A stretch of DNA of 64,000 nt from Stakelama flava (lineage in GTDB: Bacteria > Pseudomonadota > Alphaproteobacteria > Sphingomonadales > Sphingomonadaceae). The stretch spans positions 17,445 through 81,444 of the forward strand of contig NZ_JAHWZX010000015.1 in assembly GCF_019351405.1 (NCBI RefSeq), in the 5' to 3' direction. Within the stretch, counting starts at the first letter, position 1. Each line of letters starts with the position of its first letter. The notes beneath the pieces are model-generated. The model searched no databases. It was given only the letters and a program-made list of their open reading frames with translations, and was not told the DNA's origin. Below are positions 38,177 through 47,794 of the stretch, in pieces. The translations under genes and the position numbers were made by a program.

Positions 38177-40518
38177 GCGCCGACAAATCGCCGGCGATCC
38201 TGCCCACAAGCCGCCGCCGCCTGCTTGCCGGAAGCGGGCTTGCCGCAATCGGCGCGGCGATCCCGGCCGCCGGCTGGGCGCAAGCGCCGAGCAGCGGCAA
38301 ACCCGACCTGTTCATCGGGACGGGCGGTCATGGCCATACGTTTCCCGGCGCTTCGCTACCCTTCGGCATGGCGCAATTGAGCCCCGACACCAACACCCAT
38401 GGCTGGGACGCCTGTTCGGGCTATCATCAGGACGATGGCTCGATCATGGGGTTCAGCCACACCCATTTGTCGGGAACGGGCATCGGCGACATGCTCGACA
38501 TATTGGTGGTGCCGACGCGGCAGCCGCTGGCGCTGCGTCCCGGCCCCGCCGATGATCCCGACAAGGGCTATCGTCAGCGCTTTTCGGACGAATTCGCAGA
38601 GCCGGGCTATTATCGCGTCGCGCTGGAATCCGGCGTGCAGGCAGAACTGACCGTTACCGAGCGGTGCGGACTGCATCGCTATCGCTTCGCTTCCGGGCCA
38701 GGTCATATCCTGATCGACTTCGCCCATGCGATCGAGGACGATTGGGACAAGGGGGTCGTCGTCGAAGACGCAACCCTGACGCTTGATCCGGACGGGATGC
38801 TGACCGGCGGACGACAGGTCAATCGCTGGGCCAAGGGGCGGCACATCTATTTCGCGATGGCGCTGTCGCGAAAGCCCGACCGGGTGCAGTTTTTCGGTGA
38901 CGACGGCCAGCCCGCCCCTGATGGCGCGACACGGATCAGCGGCAATCGGATAAAGGCGGCCTTCTTCTTCGACGATGCGGGCGGCGATCCGATCCTGATA
39001 AAGACCGGACTGTCGGCGGTCGACATACAGGGCGCGCACGATGCGCTGTCCGGCGAAGCCCCCGGATGGGATTTCGACGGCGCGGTCCGCGCGGCGCGGG
39101 GCGTCTGGGCCACGCAGCTCAACAAGCTGCGCGTAACGGGCGGTAGCGCCGGTCAGCGCACGATCATGGCGAGCGCGCTGTATCATACATTGCTTGCACC
39201 GACGCTCTTCACCGATCGGGACGGACGCTATATCGGGCTGGACCGCAAGGTTCATCAGGCACCCAAGGGTGAGGAAGCCTACAGCACCTATTCGCTGTGG
39301 GACACCTATCGCGCGCTGCATCCGCTGCTGACACTGATCGCGCCCGACCGGGCGGCTTTGCTGACCCGCGATCTATGCCGGCAGACGGCGCAAAGTCCCG
39401 ATGGGCCGCCGGTCTGGCCCTTACAGGGGGTGGAAACCGGCACGATGATCGGCTGGCACGCCGTATCGGTGCTCGCCGAAGCGCATGCCAAGGGGATCGA
39501 GGCGGATTACGCCGCGGCATGGCCACATATCCGCCGCCGCGCCTTCGATCGTGATTTTCAGGATATCGACAGCACGCTGGGCCGCGGTTTCTATTACGAT
39601 CTGGGCTATATCCCCTGTGACAAGGTGTGGGAATCGGTCAGCCGGACGCAGGAATATGCCTATGACGACTGGGCGATGGCGCATATCGCCGATGCCGTCG
39701 GCGCAAAGGACGATGCAGCCGCGCTGCGCACGCGATCGCGCAACTATCGCAACGTCATCGATCCCGATATCGGCTTTGCCCGTCCGCGCTTCAGCGACGG
39801 CAGCTGGTGGCACGACTATGACCCGATCCAGATCGGTCACGATGTCGATACATGGCGCGATTATACCGAAGCCAATGGCTGGCAGGCGACGTTTCTCAAC
39901 CAGCATGACATTTACGGCCTGATCGACCATTTCGGCGGCGACGCGAAGTTCGAGGCGAAACTCGACGCGCTGTTCAACGGTCCGTCGACGTTGCCCGATA
40001 ACGCACCGCCCGATATTTCGGGACTGGTCGGCCAATATGCGCATGGCAACGAACCCGATCAGCACGTCGCCTATCTGTACGCCTATTGCGGCGCGCCGTG
40101 GAAGACGCAGGCGATGGTCCGCCGGCTGCTGACCGAAATGTACAAGGCCGACCCCGACGGGGTGATCGGCAACGACGATTGCGGGCAGATGAGCGCATGG
40201 TTCATCCTGTCGTCGCTGGGTTTCTATCCGGTCGATCCGGTAAGCGCGACGTATGTCTTCGGCTCCCCCCTGTTCGACGTCGCGCAGCTTACGCTGGGGC
40301 AAGGCAGAACGCTGACCGTTCGCGCGAACGGAAATTCGGCCGAAACGCCTTATGTTCAGTCAGTGCGCTGGAATGGCAGGCCCTGGACACGAAACTGGAT
40401 CGCGCATTCGCAACTGGCGCTCGGCGGCGAACTGGTGTTCACTATGGGCGAGCGTCCGTCCCGGTTCGGCAGCGCAAGGCAGGACCGGCCACCCTCCTTC
40501 GCCAGCACCGCCGGATGA
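38173..40518 (+). CDS. GH92 family alpha-mannosidase, Tat-exported
   Basis: This 781-residue enzyme has a Tat-like signal ([20 protein letters not shown]). The mature protein begins [20 protein letters not shown], then GWDACSGYH and [13 protein letters not shown], the most typical GH92 N-terminal pattern. The acid Glu is in [12 protein letters not shown] and the base Asp pair in [21 protein letters not shown]. The loop HGNEPDQH matches the form seen in characterised alpha-1,2-mannosidases. The start at ATG 38173 overlaps the GH125 stop by four bases. It ends the GH43-GH92-GH125-GH92 translationally coupled run. Confidence 0.94.
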   Translation: MSADKSPAILPTSRRRLLAGSGLAAIGAAIPAAGWAQAPSSGKPDLFIGTGGHGHTFPGASLPFGMAQLSPDTNTHGWDACSGYHQDDGSIMGFSHTHLSGTGIGDMLDILVVPTRQPLALRPGPADDPDKGYRQRFSDEFAEPGYYRVALESGVQAELTVTERCGLHRYRFASGPGHILIDFAHAIEDDWDKGVVVEDATLTLDPDGMLTGGRQVNRWAKGRHIYFAMALSRKPDRVQFFGDDGQPAPDGATRISGNRIKAAFFFDDAGGDPILIKTGLSAVDIQGAHDALSGEAPGWDFDGAVRAARGVWATQLNKLRVTGGSAGQRTIMASALYHTLLAPTLFTDRDGRYIGLDRKVHQAPKGEEAYSTYSLWDTYRALHPLLTLIAPDRAALLTRDLCRQTAQSPDGPPVWPLQGVETGTMIGWHAVSVLAEAHAKGIEADYAAAWPHIRRRAFDRDFQDIDSTLGRGFYYDLGYIPCDKVWESVSRTQEYAYDDWAMAHIADAVGAKDDAAALRTRSRNYRNVIDPDIGFARPRFSDGSWWHDYDPIQIGHDVDTWRDYTEANGWQATFLNQHDIYGLIDHFGGDAKFEAKLDALFNGPSTLPDNAPPDISGLVGQYAHGNEPDQHVAYLYAYCGAPWKTQAMVRRLLTEMYKADPDGVIGNDDCGQMSAWFILSSLGFYPVDPVSATYVFGSPLFDVAQLTLGQGRTLTVRANGNSAETPYVQSVRWNGRPWTRNWIAHSQLALGGELVFTMGERPSRFGSARQDRPPSFASTAG

Positions 40519-40589
40519 GCGAAGCGAGCCTTTCCACCCTCGCCCGCCCGGACGGCGGAGGCGTCAGGCCCGGCACTGGCTGTCCGTTT

Positions 40590-40620
40590 CGCGCCCGGCG
40601 AGCGGCGCGTACCTTTTTTT
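40590..40620 (+). terminator. likely rho-independent terminator
   Basis: A CGCGCC / GGCGCG stem with an eight-base loop is followed by four bases and a run of seven T. It lies 72 bases after the third GH92 stop. It would separate the upstream unit from the ROK kinase gene and the fourth GH92 gene. Confidence 0.5.
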
Positions 40621-40759
40621 CAACCCCGCTTTTCGTGTGATCGGAGCTTTTTGTGCCTAATCGTTTTTACCCGTCGCAACCCCGGTTCCGGTCAGCGCTG
40701 ATCGGCACCGCGCCACAGGCTGCCGATCCGTGCCATGCACGCGCGGCGGGGGTGCGTCG

Positions 40760-41722
40760 GTGACGGCGGGCAGGACGGACTCCCCCCGCCTTTTCGCCGG
40801 CGTCGAACTGGGCGGCACGAAATGCGTCTGCACCCTGGCGAACGGGCCCGACGATGTTCGCGAACAGCGCGTCATCGCGACCACAGTGCCATGGGAAACC
40901 TTGCCCGCGATTCAGGCGGTGCTTGACGGATGGTGGCAGTCGCACGGCTTTGAAGCGCTCGGCATCGCCTCCTTCGGCCCGATCCACATCCATCCCGATC
41001 GCAAAGGCTATGGCCGTGTGGGCGCGACCAACAAGGCGGAATGGGAAGGCGCGGATATCGTCGGCCCGCTGCGATCCGCCTTTTCGGTGCCGATCGGGTT
41101 CGATACCGACGTCAACGGGGCCGCACTCGCCGAAATGCGCTGGGGCAGCGCACGCGGCCTTGACGATTTCGCCTATGTGACCGTGGGTACGGGCGTCGGG
41201 GTGGGGTTGATCGTTCACGGCCGCCCCTCCCGCGGGTTCAGCCACAGCGAAATCGGCCATATCCGCGTGCCGCGCCTGCCCGGCGATGATTTTGTCAGCA
41301 TCTGCCGCTTTCATGACGATTGCGTCGAAGGGCTGGCATCGGGAAGCGCGCTGAAGGCACGGCTGAAGGGGCGCGACATTGCCGATGTTGCGCCGGACGA
41401 TCCGGTGTGGGAGCCGATGGTCGAATATCTGGCGGTGATGGTACACGCGCTGGCCTGCACGACCGGGCCGATGCGCGTCGCGATGGGCGGCGGGGTTATT
41501 TCAGGGCAACCCCATCTCCTTCCGCGTATCAACGCCCGGCTGGAGCGCAGCCTGAACCGCTATATGCCGCTGCCGGGCGATGGCGAATATGTGATCGCTC
41601 CCGAACTGGGGGCGCTTGCCGGGCCGCTGGGCGCGATCGCAGTGGCGATGGACGCGCCGATGCGGGCGGCGGAAACACCGGGCGACGAGGCGCTGCCCAT
41701 TGAGACGCAGCGGGGAATATGA
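40760..41722 (+). CDS. ROK-family sugar kinase (fructokinase/mannokinase type)
   Basis: This 320-residue cytoplasmic kinase begins near LFAGVELGGTKCVCTLA, the ATP-phosphate motif of ROK kinases. The catalytic Asp lies in GFDTDVNGAALAEM, and VGTGVGVGLIVHGRPSRGFSHSEIGH follows. A zinc site is present as His, Cys, His, Cys in GHIRV and CRFHDDC. Homologues phosphorylate fructose or mannose; in this locus mannose is the obvious substrate, feeding mannose 6-phosphate into glycolysis. The start is uncertain between GTG 40760 and ATG 40730. Its stop overlaps the ATG of the last GH92 gene. Confidence 0.88.
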   Translation: MTAGRTDSPRLFAGVELGGTKCVCTLANGPDDVREQRVIATTVPWETLPAIQAVLDGWWQSHGFEALGIASFGPIHIHPDRKGYGRVGATNKAEWEGADIVGPLRSAFSVPIGFDTDVNGAALAEMRWGSARGLDDFAYVTVGTGVGVGLIVHGRPSRGFSHSEIGHIRVPRLPGDDFVSICRFHDDCVEGLASGSALKARLKGRDIADVAPDDPVWEPMVEYLAVMVHALACTTGPMRVAMGGGVISGQPHLLPRINARLERSLNRYMPLPGDGEYVIAPELGALAGPLGAIAVAMDAPMRAAETPGDEALPIETQRGI

Positions 41723-44079
41723 TGATACGATGGACGATGGCCGCAGCGGCGGCACTGGTCGGGGTAGTACCCGCCATGGCGCAGCACGCCCCCGCCCCTG
41801 CGGACGAAGTCAATCCGTTCATCGGCACCACCAACGGCGGCAATGTCTATCCCGGCGCCACCATGCCGTTCGGCATGGTCGCCTTCAGCCCGGAGGAAAC
41901 GCCGCTTCCCGGCTATGGCTTCCCGATCGCCGCACCGGGCGGCTATGAATGGCGCGCCAACGGCGTGCGCGGGTTCAGCCTCACCCATTTGTCGGGAACC
42001 GGCTGCACCGGGGCGAGCGGCGATATTCCCATCATGCCGGTGACACGCGCCGTCGATATCTCCCCGTCGTCGGTCGAGGCGGCACTGATGTACGCCAGCA
42101 TCATCGACCATGCGAAGGAAAAGGCCGCACCCGGCAGCTATTCGGTGACGCTGGACAACGGCGTGGAGGTGGCGCTCTCCGCCACGCAGCGCACTGCGGT
42201 CGGGCATTTCGCCTTCCCGAAGGACAGACCGGCAAATCTGCTGTTCCGCACGTCCGACAGCGAGGTGGGAAGCACCGCCTCCACCATCCATATCGATGCC
42301 GCGCACCGCACCGTTACGGGATCGGTAACGGCGGGCAATTTCTGCGGCTATCTGGCCGAGGACCGCCGCGAAAGCTATTATACGCTGCATTTCGTGGCGG
42401 TTTTCGACCAGCCGTTCGAAGTCGGCGGTACCTGGCGCGACGATATAGTGAGCGAGGGCGCGACCGACGGCGGCGGCGGAACGAGTTACGGCACGCGCGG
42501 CCATCCTCCGGCGGGCAAGGGCGCGGGCGGATGGATCCGGTTCGACGACAATGCCGGGCGGGCGGTCAATGTCCGTATTGGTATATCCTATGTCGACGAA
42601 GCCGGCGCACGCGCGAACCTGAACGCGGAAAGCCCGGCAAAGACCACGATCGCATCGGCGCAGGCGGCGGCGCGCAAGGTGTGGAACCGCACACTGGGCC
42701 AGATCGCGATCACCGGCGGCGACAGCGACGATCGCACCGTTTTCTATACCGCGCTGTACCACACGCTGCTTGAACCCAATCTCTACAGCGATACCGACGG
42801 GCGATATCGCGGGTTCGACGGTCAGGTACATCACCTGTCGGACGGGCAGAACGCGCAATATGCCAATTATTCGGGCTGGGACGTCTATCGTTCACAATTG
42901 CAGCTGGTGACGCTGCTCGATCCCGCGCGTGGGTCGGACATCGCCCAGTCGCTGCTCAATCAGGCCGATCAGAATGGCGGCGTGTGGGACCGATGGACGC
43001 ATGTGACCGGCGCGACCAGCGTGATGAACGGCGATCCGTCGCCGCAATCGCTTGCCGCCATCCATGCATTCGGCGGCCGGTCGTTCGATCTGGAACGCGC
43101 CTATGCCTCGCTGAAGCGCGCCGCGACCGTACCGACGCAAAAGGACCTCAGCCGTACCGGATGCCCGGTGCTTTGCATTGGACAGCGGCCCGGCCTCGAT
43201 CAATGGCTGAAGCTGCATTACATGCCGGTGGGCGCGCCGGGATGGGGTTCGGCGGCGGACACGCTGGAAATGGCGGCGGCCGATTTCGGCATGGCCGAAC
43301 TGGCGCGCGCCGTCGGCGACCGGGCGGGCGAAAAGCGCTTTCGCGAACGATCGGGCTATTGGCGCAACCTGTTCAATCCCGCCGCCGGCGCGCAGGGCGG
43401 CTATATCCAGCCGCGCAACGCCGATGGCAGCTGGCCCGCATTCGATCCCGCGTCCGACGATGGCTTTGTCGAAGGCAGCGGCGCGCAATATCTGTGGATG
43501 GTGCCGTTCGATCCGGCGGGCCTGATCGATGCGCTGGGCGGAAAAGCCGCCACGGCGCGGCGGCTCGACGCCTTTTTCCGCGACGAAGGTGGCGGTTGGG
43601 CGGTAACCAAATCGGGGCCGCTACACGCCGAGCTGGACAATGAACCCTCGATCGCCTCCCCCTGGCTGTACGATTTTGTCGGTCAACCCTGGAAGACGCA
43701 GGAAACGGTGCGCGCGGCAATGCGGCAAATCTGGACCAACCGCCCCGACGGCATTTCGGGCAATGACGATCTGGGCCAGATGTCGTCCTGGTATGTCTGG
43801 TCCGCGCTCGGCCTGTACCCGCTCTATCCCGGACGCGCCGATCTGGTGGTGGGAAGCCCGCTCTTCCCCGAAGCCACCATCACCCGGCCGGGCGCCGACA
43901 TCACGATACGCGGACAGGGCGCGGCGCCGGACGCACCCTATGTCAGCGCGCTTCGCCTGAACGGCCGGGCGGTGAAACAGCCGCTGCTGCCCGCCGATTT
44001 CGTCGCCAGCGGCGGCACGCTCGATTTCGTGCTGGGAACCACGCCGGATCGCGACTGGGGGAGGGATCACACGCCCTGA
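41719..44079 (+). CDS. GH92 family alpha-mannosidase
   Basis: This 786-residue secreted enzyme has a signal peptide ending VPAMAQ. The mature N-terminus EVNPFIGTTNGGNVYPGATMPFG and FSLTHLSGTGCTGASGD are typical of GH92. The acid Glu lies in GFVEGSGAQYLWMVPFDPAGL and the base Asp pair in GNDDLGQMSSWYVWSALGLYP. The loop reads LDNEPSIAS, unlike any of the other three paralogues here. It starts at ATG 41719, overlapping the kinase stop. It ends the PUL and converges on the siderophore receptor gene with 135 bases between them. Confidence 0.93.
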   Translation: MMIRWTMAAAAALVGVVPAMAQHAPAPADEVNPFIGTTNGGNVYPGATMPFGMVAFSPEETPLPGYGFPIAAPGGYEWRANGVRGFSLTHLSGTGCTGASGDIPIMPVTRAVDISPSSVEAALMYASIIDHAKEKAAPGSYSVTLDNGVEVALSATQRTAVGHFAFPKDRPANLLFRTSDSEVGSTASTIHIDAAHRTVTGSVTAGNFCGYLAEDRRESYYTLHFVAVFDQPFEVGGTWRDDIVSEGATDGGGGTSYGTRGHPPAGKGAGGWIRFDDNAGRAVNVRIGISYVDEAGARANLNAESPAKTTIASAQAAARKVWNRTLGQIAITGGDSDDRTVFYTALYHTLLEPNLYSDTDGRYRGFDGQVHHLSDGQNAQYANYSGWDVYRSQLQLVTLLDPARGSDIAQSLLNQADQNGGVWDRWTHVTGATSVMNGDPSPQSLAAIHAFGGRSFDLERAYASLKRAATVPTQKDLSRTGCPVLCIGQRPGLDQWLKLHYMPVGAPGWGSAADTLEMAAADFGMAELARAVGDRAGEKRFRERSGYWRNLFNPAAGAQGGYIQPRNADGSWPAFDPASDDGFVEGSGAQYLWMVPFDPAGLIDALGGKAATARRLDAFFRDEGGGWAVTKSGPLHAELDNEPSIASPWLYDFVGQPWKTQETVRAAMRQIWTNRPDGISGNDDLGQMSSWYVWSALGLYPLYPGRADLVVGSPLFPEATITRPGADITIRGQGAAPDAPYVSALRLNGRAVKQPLLPADFVASGGTLDFVLGTTPDRDWGRDHTP

Positions 44080-44214
44080 CGGCGCACCGCGCGCGCCACC
44101 GCCGGAAACCGGGTCGGCGGCGTCGAATTCCAAGCCGCGTCCTTCCGTTTCACCCAATCCTATCCATGCATTGTTCCGCTCGTGCCGTCGCGCCGCCACC
44201 CGAACGAGACAGCT

Positions 44215-46422
44215 TCATTGGAAACGGTAGCTGGCGCTCAGGGTGAAATTGCGCGGCGCGCCATAGCGATACTGGCTGTAGAAGCCGATCTGGCTGTAAT
44301 ATTTCTTGTCGAACAGATTTTCGATGTTGCCCTGAATTTCGACATTATCCGTCAGCCTGTACCGCGCCATCAGATTAACCAGCGCATAGCCGTCCTGTTG
44401 AAATCGGAACGCGCCGCCGGTCACCGGATTTACCCCCTCGCTATACGCCTTGCTGCGATAATTCACGCCGCCGCCCAGAGTCAGCTTATCGATCGCATAG
44501 GTGGTGAACAGCTTCAGCAGCTTGCGCGGCTGGTCGGTGTTGACGTTGGCACCGTCGGCGTCCTCGATACTGAACTGGCTGTAACCGAAGTTCAGATTCC
44601 AGCCCGGCAACGGCGAGCCGGTGGCTTCGATCTCAAATCCCTTGCTGGTGGCTCCGTCGCTCGCGACATAGGGTTGCTGCGGAAGGCCGCCCGGCGGGGT
44701 GATCTGCGGCGCATCGTTGTCGACCTGCGCCAGATTGTTCTGCTTTATGCGGAACAGCGCGATCGAGGTTTGCAGCGCATCATTGAAGAAGGAATTCTTC
44801 AGGCCGATTTCGTACGAATCCCCCTCGATCGGAGGCAATTGCCTGAGATTGGCGTCAATCTCGCTTTGCGGCGTGAATATCCGCGTGAAACTGGCATAGG
44901 CCCTTATGCCGGGAACGATGTCGTAAAGCACGCCGGCATACGGGATGAAAACGCCCTTGTCGCCATAATCGCTCTCCACGCCATAACTCAGACCCTTCTG
45001 TTTCCAGCTGGCGATTCTGCCCCCGCCGATTACCTTTAACCGGTCGGACAGGTTGGCGCGCACCGCGCCGTAAATTCCGGTCTGAACGATCTTCTGATCG
45101 ACCGCGAGATAGGGCGTCGGGGAAAAACCCGGATCGGGCACGGTGGAGCCGCCATCGGCAACGAAGTCGGGGTTGTCGGGGACATACAGGGCACTGAAGC
45201 TGTTGGTGTAGAGCTTCTGAACGCTGCGCAGCGCGCCGATCACGACATCATGGTCGCGGCCGAACAGGTTCACCGATCCTTTCAACTGGCCGTCGAAACT
45301 GTTCTGGATGCTCTCGCCCTCATCCTTATAGGGGTAGGTCGATCCGATCACGCCGGTATCGACGTCAACGGTGCCCGACAGGTAAAGCAGCTTGGCCTGT
45401 TCGGCGTTGCGCATCCGGTTGTAGTTGAGCGTGAGCTTCCATCTGTCGCCGATCTGCTGGCGTAGGGTGGCGTAGAGATTCTGGTTTGTTGTGTTCCAGT
45501 AGGTCCAGTCGGCCGAAGTGCTTTTCGATCGCGACCAGTCGGTGGCTGAGCCGTCCGAGAAGAAGGTCGGCAAGGCGCCCCATGCCGGTGCCGTGGGTGT
45601 GCCGCGCTGATGGCTGACGCCAAGGCGCAACAGGGTCGTGTCGGTCACATCGGCATCTATGGTGCCGTAAACCAGCCATTTCTTATTATGATAAAGGTCG
45701 ATATAGCTGTCGCCCTCTTCATAACGACCGACAAGGCGGAAACGAAGACTGCCGTCGGCGGTGACCCGCCCCCCGATATCGCCGGACGCGCGCCAGGTAT
45801 CCCAGCTGCCGTAACTGGCGGTAAGATAGCCGCCAAGTTCGGTCCTGTCGGCATGCTTGCGCACCAGATTGACCGATGCGGACGGATCGCCCACGCCCGT
45901 CAGCAGGCCCGTCGCGCCGCGTACGATCTCCACCCGGTCATAGATCGACACGTCGATATTGGTTTCGCCCTTGCCGCCGGCCAGCGTCCATGCCAGCGGA
46001 ACGCCGTCGATCTGGTAATTGGTGATGTCGAAACCGCGCGCGTAGAAATTGTTGCGCACATCGTCGACTTCGGAAACCGTAACGCCCACGGCATTCTGGA
46101 TCACATCGGCTACGCTGATCAGGTTCTGGTCGATGATGCGCTGCGATGTGATGACGCTGACCGACTGGGGTGTCTCCTGCACCGTCAGTCCCAGGCCGGT
46201 AGCGGTGTCGATCTTGCTGTCGATGGTGTATTTTCCGCTGACGACGATGTCGTCGCCATCGGCATTTTTTTCCCGCACCGGTTCGGATTGCTTTCCGGCA
46301 ACCGACACATCGTCCGATTGGGCATTTGCAGGGGTCGCAAGCGCCGAACCTGCGATCATCGCCGCCATCAGGGAAATGCTTCCCGATTTCGGCATACGGA
46401 TTTTTCCCGCGCGTAAACTCAC
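44215..46422 (-). CDS. TonB-dependent siderophore receptor
   Basis: This 735-residue receptor has a signal peptide (MAAMIAGSALATPANAQ) and the siderophore-type plug signature GLTVQETPQSVSVITSQRI. DVIQNAVGVTVSEVD and FYARGFDITNYQIDGVP follow. The barrel ends FTLSASYRFQ with a terminal aromatic residue. It would import a ferric siderophore under iron limitation. Starts at 46422 and 46395 are both possible. A Fur-box-like sequence lies 20 bases upstream of 46422, which agrees with iron regulation. It is not part of the mannan locus in function. Confidence 0.92.
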   Translation of the reverse strand: MSLRAGKIRMPKSGSISLMAAMIAGSALATPANAQSDDVSVAGKQSEPVREKNADGDDIVVSGKYTIDSKIDTATGLGLTVQETPQSVSVITSQRIIDQNLISVADVIQNAVGVTVSEVDDVRNNFYARGFDITNYQIDGVPLAWTLAGGKGETNIDVSIYDRVEIVRGATGLLTGVGDPSASVNLVRKHADRTELGGYLTASYGSWDTWRASGDIGGRVTADGSLRFRLVGRYEEGDSYIDLYHNKKWLVYGTIDADVTDTTLLRLGVSHQRGTPTAPAWGALPTFFSDGSATDWSRSKSTSADWTYWNTTNQNLYATLRQQIGDRWKLTLNYNRMRNAEQAKLLYLSGTVDVDTGVIGSTYPYKDEGESIQNSFDGQLKGSVNLFGRDHDVVIGALRSVQKLYTNSFSALYVPDNPDFVADGGSTVPDPGFSPTPYLAVDQKIVQTGIYGAVRANLSDRLKVIGGGRIASWKQKGLSYGVESDYGDKGVFIPYAGVLYDIVPGIRAYASFTRIFTPQSEIDANLRQLPPIEGDSYEIGLKNSFFNDALQTSIALFRIKQNNLAQVDNDAPQITPPGGLPQQPYVASDGATSKGFEIEATGSPLPGWNLNFGYSQFSIEDADGANVNTDQPRKLLKLFTTYAIDKLTLGGGVNYRSKAYSEGVNPVTGGAFRFQQDGYALVNLMARYRLTDNVEIQGNIENLFDKKYYSQIGFYSQYRYGAPRNFTLSASYRFQ

Positions 46423-46441
46423 CCTTGCCCCCGATAAATGT

Positions 46442-46460
46442 GATAATGCGAACTATTCTC
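46442..46460. promoter_or_regulatory. Fur-box-like operator
   Basis: GATAATGCGAACTATTCTC matches 14 of 19 positions of the classical Fur box GATAATGATAATCATTATC. It lies 20 bases upstream of the siderophore receptor start, in the expected promoter region. Alphaproteobacterial iron regulators can differ from enterobacterial Fur, so the regulator is an inference. Confidence 0.6.
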
Positions 46461-46599
46461 ATGCGCAGGTATGAGGGGATGTCGGTCGTGTCAACGGAAA
46501 TTTCCGCCCGTGCTGCACCGCAAATCTCCGGGGCGGGCGACGATCTCGTCGTGCTTGCCGAGATACTGGACGCCCCCCCTGGCTTCAACGGTGCGCGGC

Positions 46600-46847
46600 C
46601 ATGGTGCCATTCCCGACTCTCTTTATGCGACAGGCGTGGTGGGAGCGAATGGCGGCACCCAGGAGCACTCGATTCGGGCGGCGTCGACGCGATCGCGTTC
46701 GGCCGTCCTTTCCTGGCCAATCCCGACCTGCCCGCGCGCTTCGCGAAAAACACCGCGTTGAACGAGGACGATATGGCTACGTGGTACGCCCCCGGCCCCG
46801 AAGGCTATACCGATTATCCCACGCTTGAGGTGCAGGCGGCGGAGTGA
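46600..46847 (+). pseudogene. remnant of an Old Yellow Enzyme-family reductase
   Basis: Only the C-terminal tail of a flavin-dependent alkene reductase is left. GGVDAIAFGRPFLANPDLP and FAKNTALNEDD, then TWYAPGPEGYTDYPTLE, are the standard end of this family (FMN-phosphate-binding GRPF and the terminal tyrosine-rich tail). Upstream, a weak match (GANGGTQEHSIRAAS) continues in a different frame. No TIM-barrel N-terminus is present. It lies between the siderophore receptor promoter and a DUF454 gene and is not expected to be functional. Confidence 0.75.
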
Positions 46848-46851
46848 TCGG

Positions 46852-47205
46852 TCACCGTTCCGGCCGGGTCCATATCCACGCGCCGCTGACGCACATCGCG
46901 GCGATCGGGAAGAGCATCCAGGGCCAGTGAAGCCAGAACAGGGCGGCGGCGATGCTGACGATGAAGGCAGCGCTCGCCGCCCATTTTCCCTTGCGGGAAA
47001 TCGCCCCCGCCTCGCGCCAGGCGACGATATGCGGGCCGAAACGCGGATGTTCGACCAGCCGACGTTCCAGCGCAGGGCTGCTGCGCGCGAAGCAGAAGGC
47101 TGCCAGGATCACAAACGGAACTGTAGGCAGCAGCGGCAGGAAAATGCCGAGCGCGCCAAGACCGAGCGAAGCCCAGCCGCCAAGAAAGAACAGCATGCGT
47201 TTCAC
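46852..47205 (-). CDS. YbaN/DUF454 family inner-membrane protein
   Basis: This 117-residue protein has three hydrophobic segments (residues about 5-35, 75-95 and 98-112). It has the DUF454 signature GIFLPLLPTVPFVILAAFCFARSSP followed by HPRFGPHI and the basic W/R-rich middle. Members are small inner-membrane proteins of unknown function. The GTG at 47205 gives VKRMLFFLGG and agrees with family starts better than the ATG three codons later; further upstream the frame is Arg-rich and unlikely to be coding. Confidence 0.82.
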   Translation of the reverse strand: MKRMLFFLGGWASLGLGALGIFLPLLPTVPFVILAAFCFARSSPALERRLVEHPRFGPHIVAWREAGAISRKGKWAASAAFIVSIAAALFWLHWPWMLFPIAAMCVSGAWIWTRPER

Positions 47206-47260
47206 GGTCGCAATCGTGGCGCAATATGGCGCGGTTCGCCAGCGCGTTAAGGCCGCCGCG

Positions 47261-47794
47261 CTACATCCGCCTCGCGCGCCAGTCCTTGGCGCCCTGCCCC
47301 CAGGCGCGGACCGGCAGGTCGGCAAAGGGCGGCGGCAGCGTGCACGGTCCCTGATCGACGGATCCCAACCGCTTTGCCAGCGTGATCGACCGGGCATTGT
47401 CCGGATCGATGGTGTGGATCACCCGGTCCCAGCCCAGCGTGTCGAAGGCGAAATCCATGCACGCGCATGCCGCTTCAAAGGCATAGCCGCGCCCGGCAAA
47501 TTCGCGCGCAACGCCCCATCCGACCTCGCGACCGGGCCAGCCTTCGGGGTGCCATGGGCCGATGCGCCCGACCCACCGGCCGGTATCGCGCTCGACCACC
47601 GAAAACATGGCGAAGCCGCGAATGTCCCATGCGCCGCGCATCGTGCATAGCGCGCGCCAGCTTTCCGCGCGCGACCTCGTCCCGCCCAGATGTGCCATTG
47701 TCTGTGGATCGGCGGAAAAATCCGCCCATGCATCAAGGTCACCCGCCTCCGGCAGGCGCAGCAACAGGCGTTCGGTATGCAGGACGGGGGTCAT
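47261..47794 (-). CDS. GNAT-family N-acetyltransferase (RimJ/RimL-like)
   Basis: This 177-residue acetyl-CoA-dependent N-acetyltransferase begins [20 protein letters not shown], the usual RimJ/L-type opening. The acetyl-CoA loop lies around [20 protein letters not shown] (Q/RxxGxG/A-like), and [13 protein letters not shown] is the final helix. It overlaps ribH by four bases and is probably read with the riboflavin genes. The acceptor substrate is unknown. Confidence 0.87.
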   Translation of the reverse strand: MTPVLHTERLLLRLPEAGDLDAWADFSADPQTMAHLGGTRSRAESWRALCTMRGAWDIRGFAMFSVVERDTGRWVGRIGPWHPEGWPGREVGWGVAREFAGRGYAFEAACACMDFAFDTLGWDRVIHTIDPDNARSITLAKRLGSVDQGPCTLPPPFADLPVRAWGQGAKDWRARRM

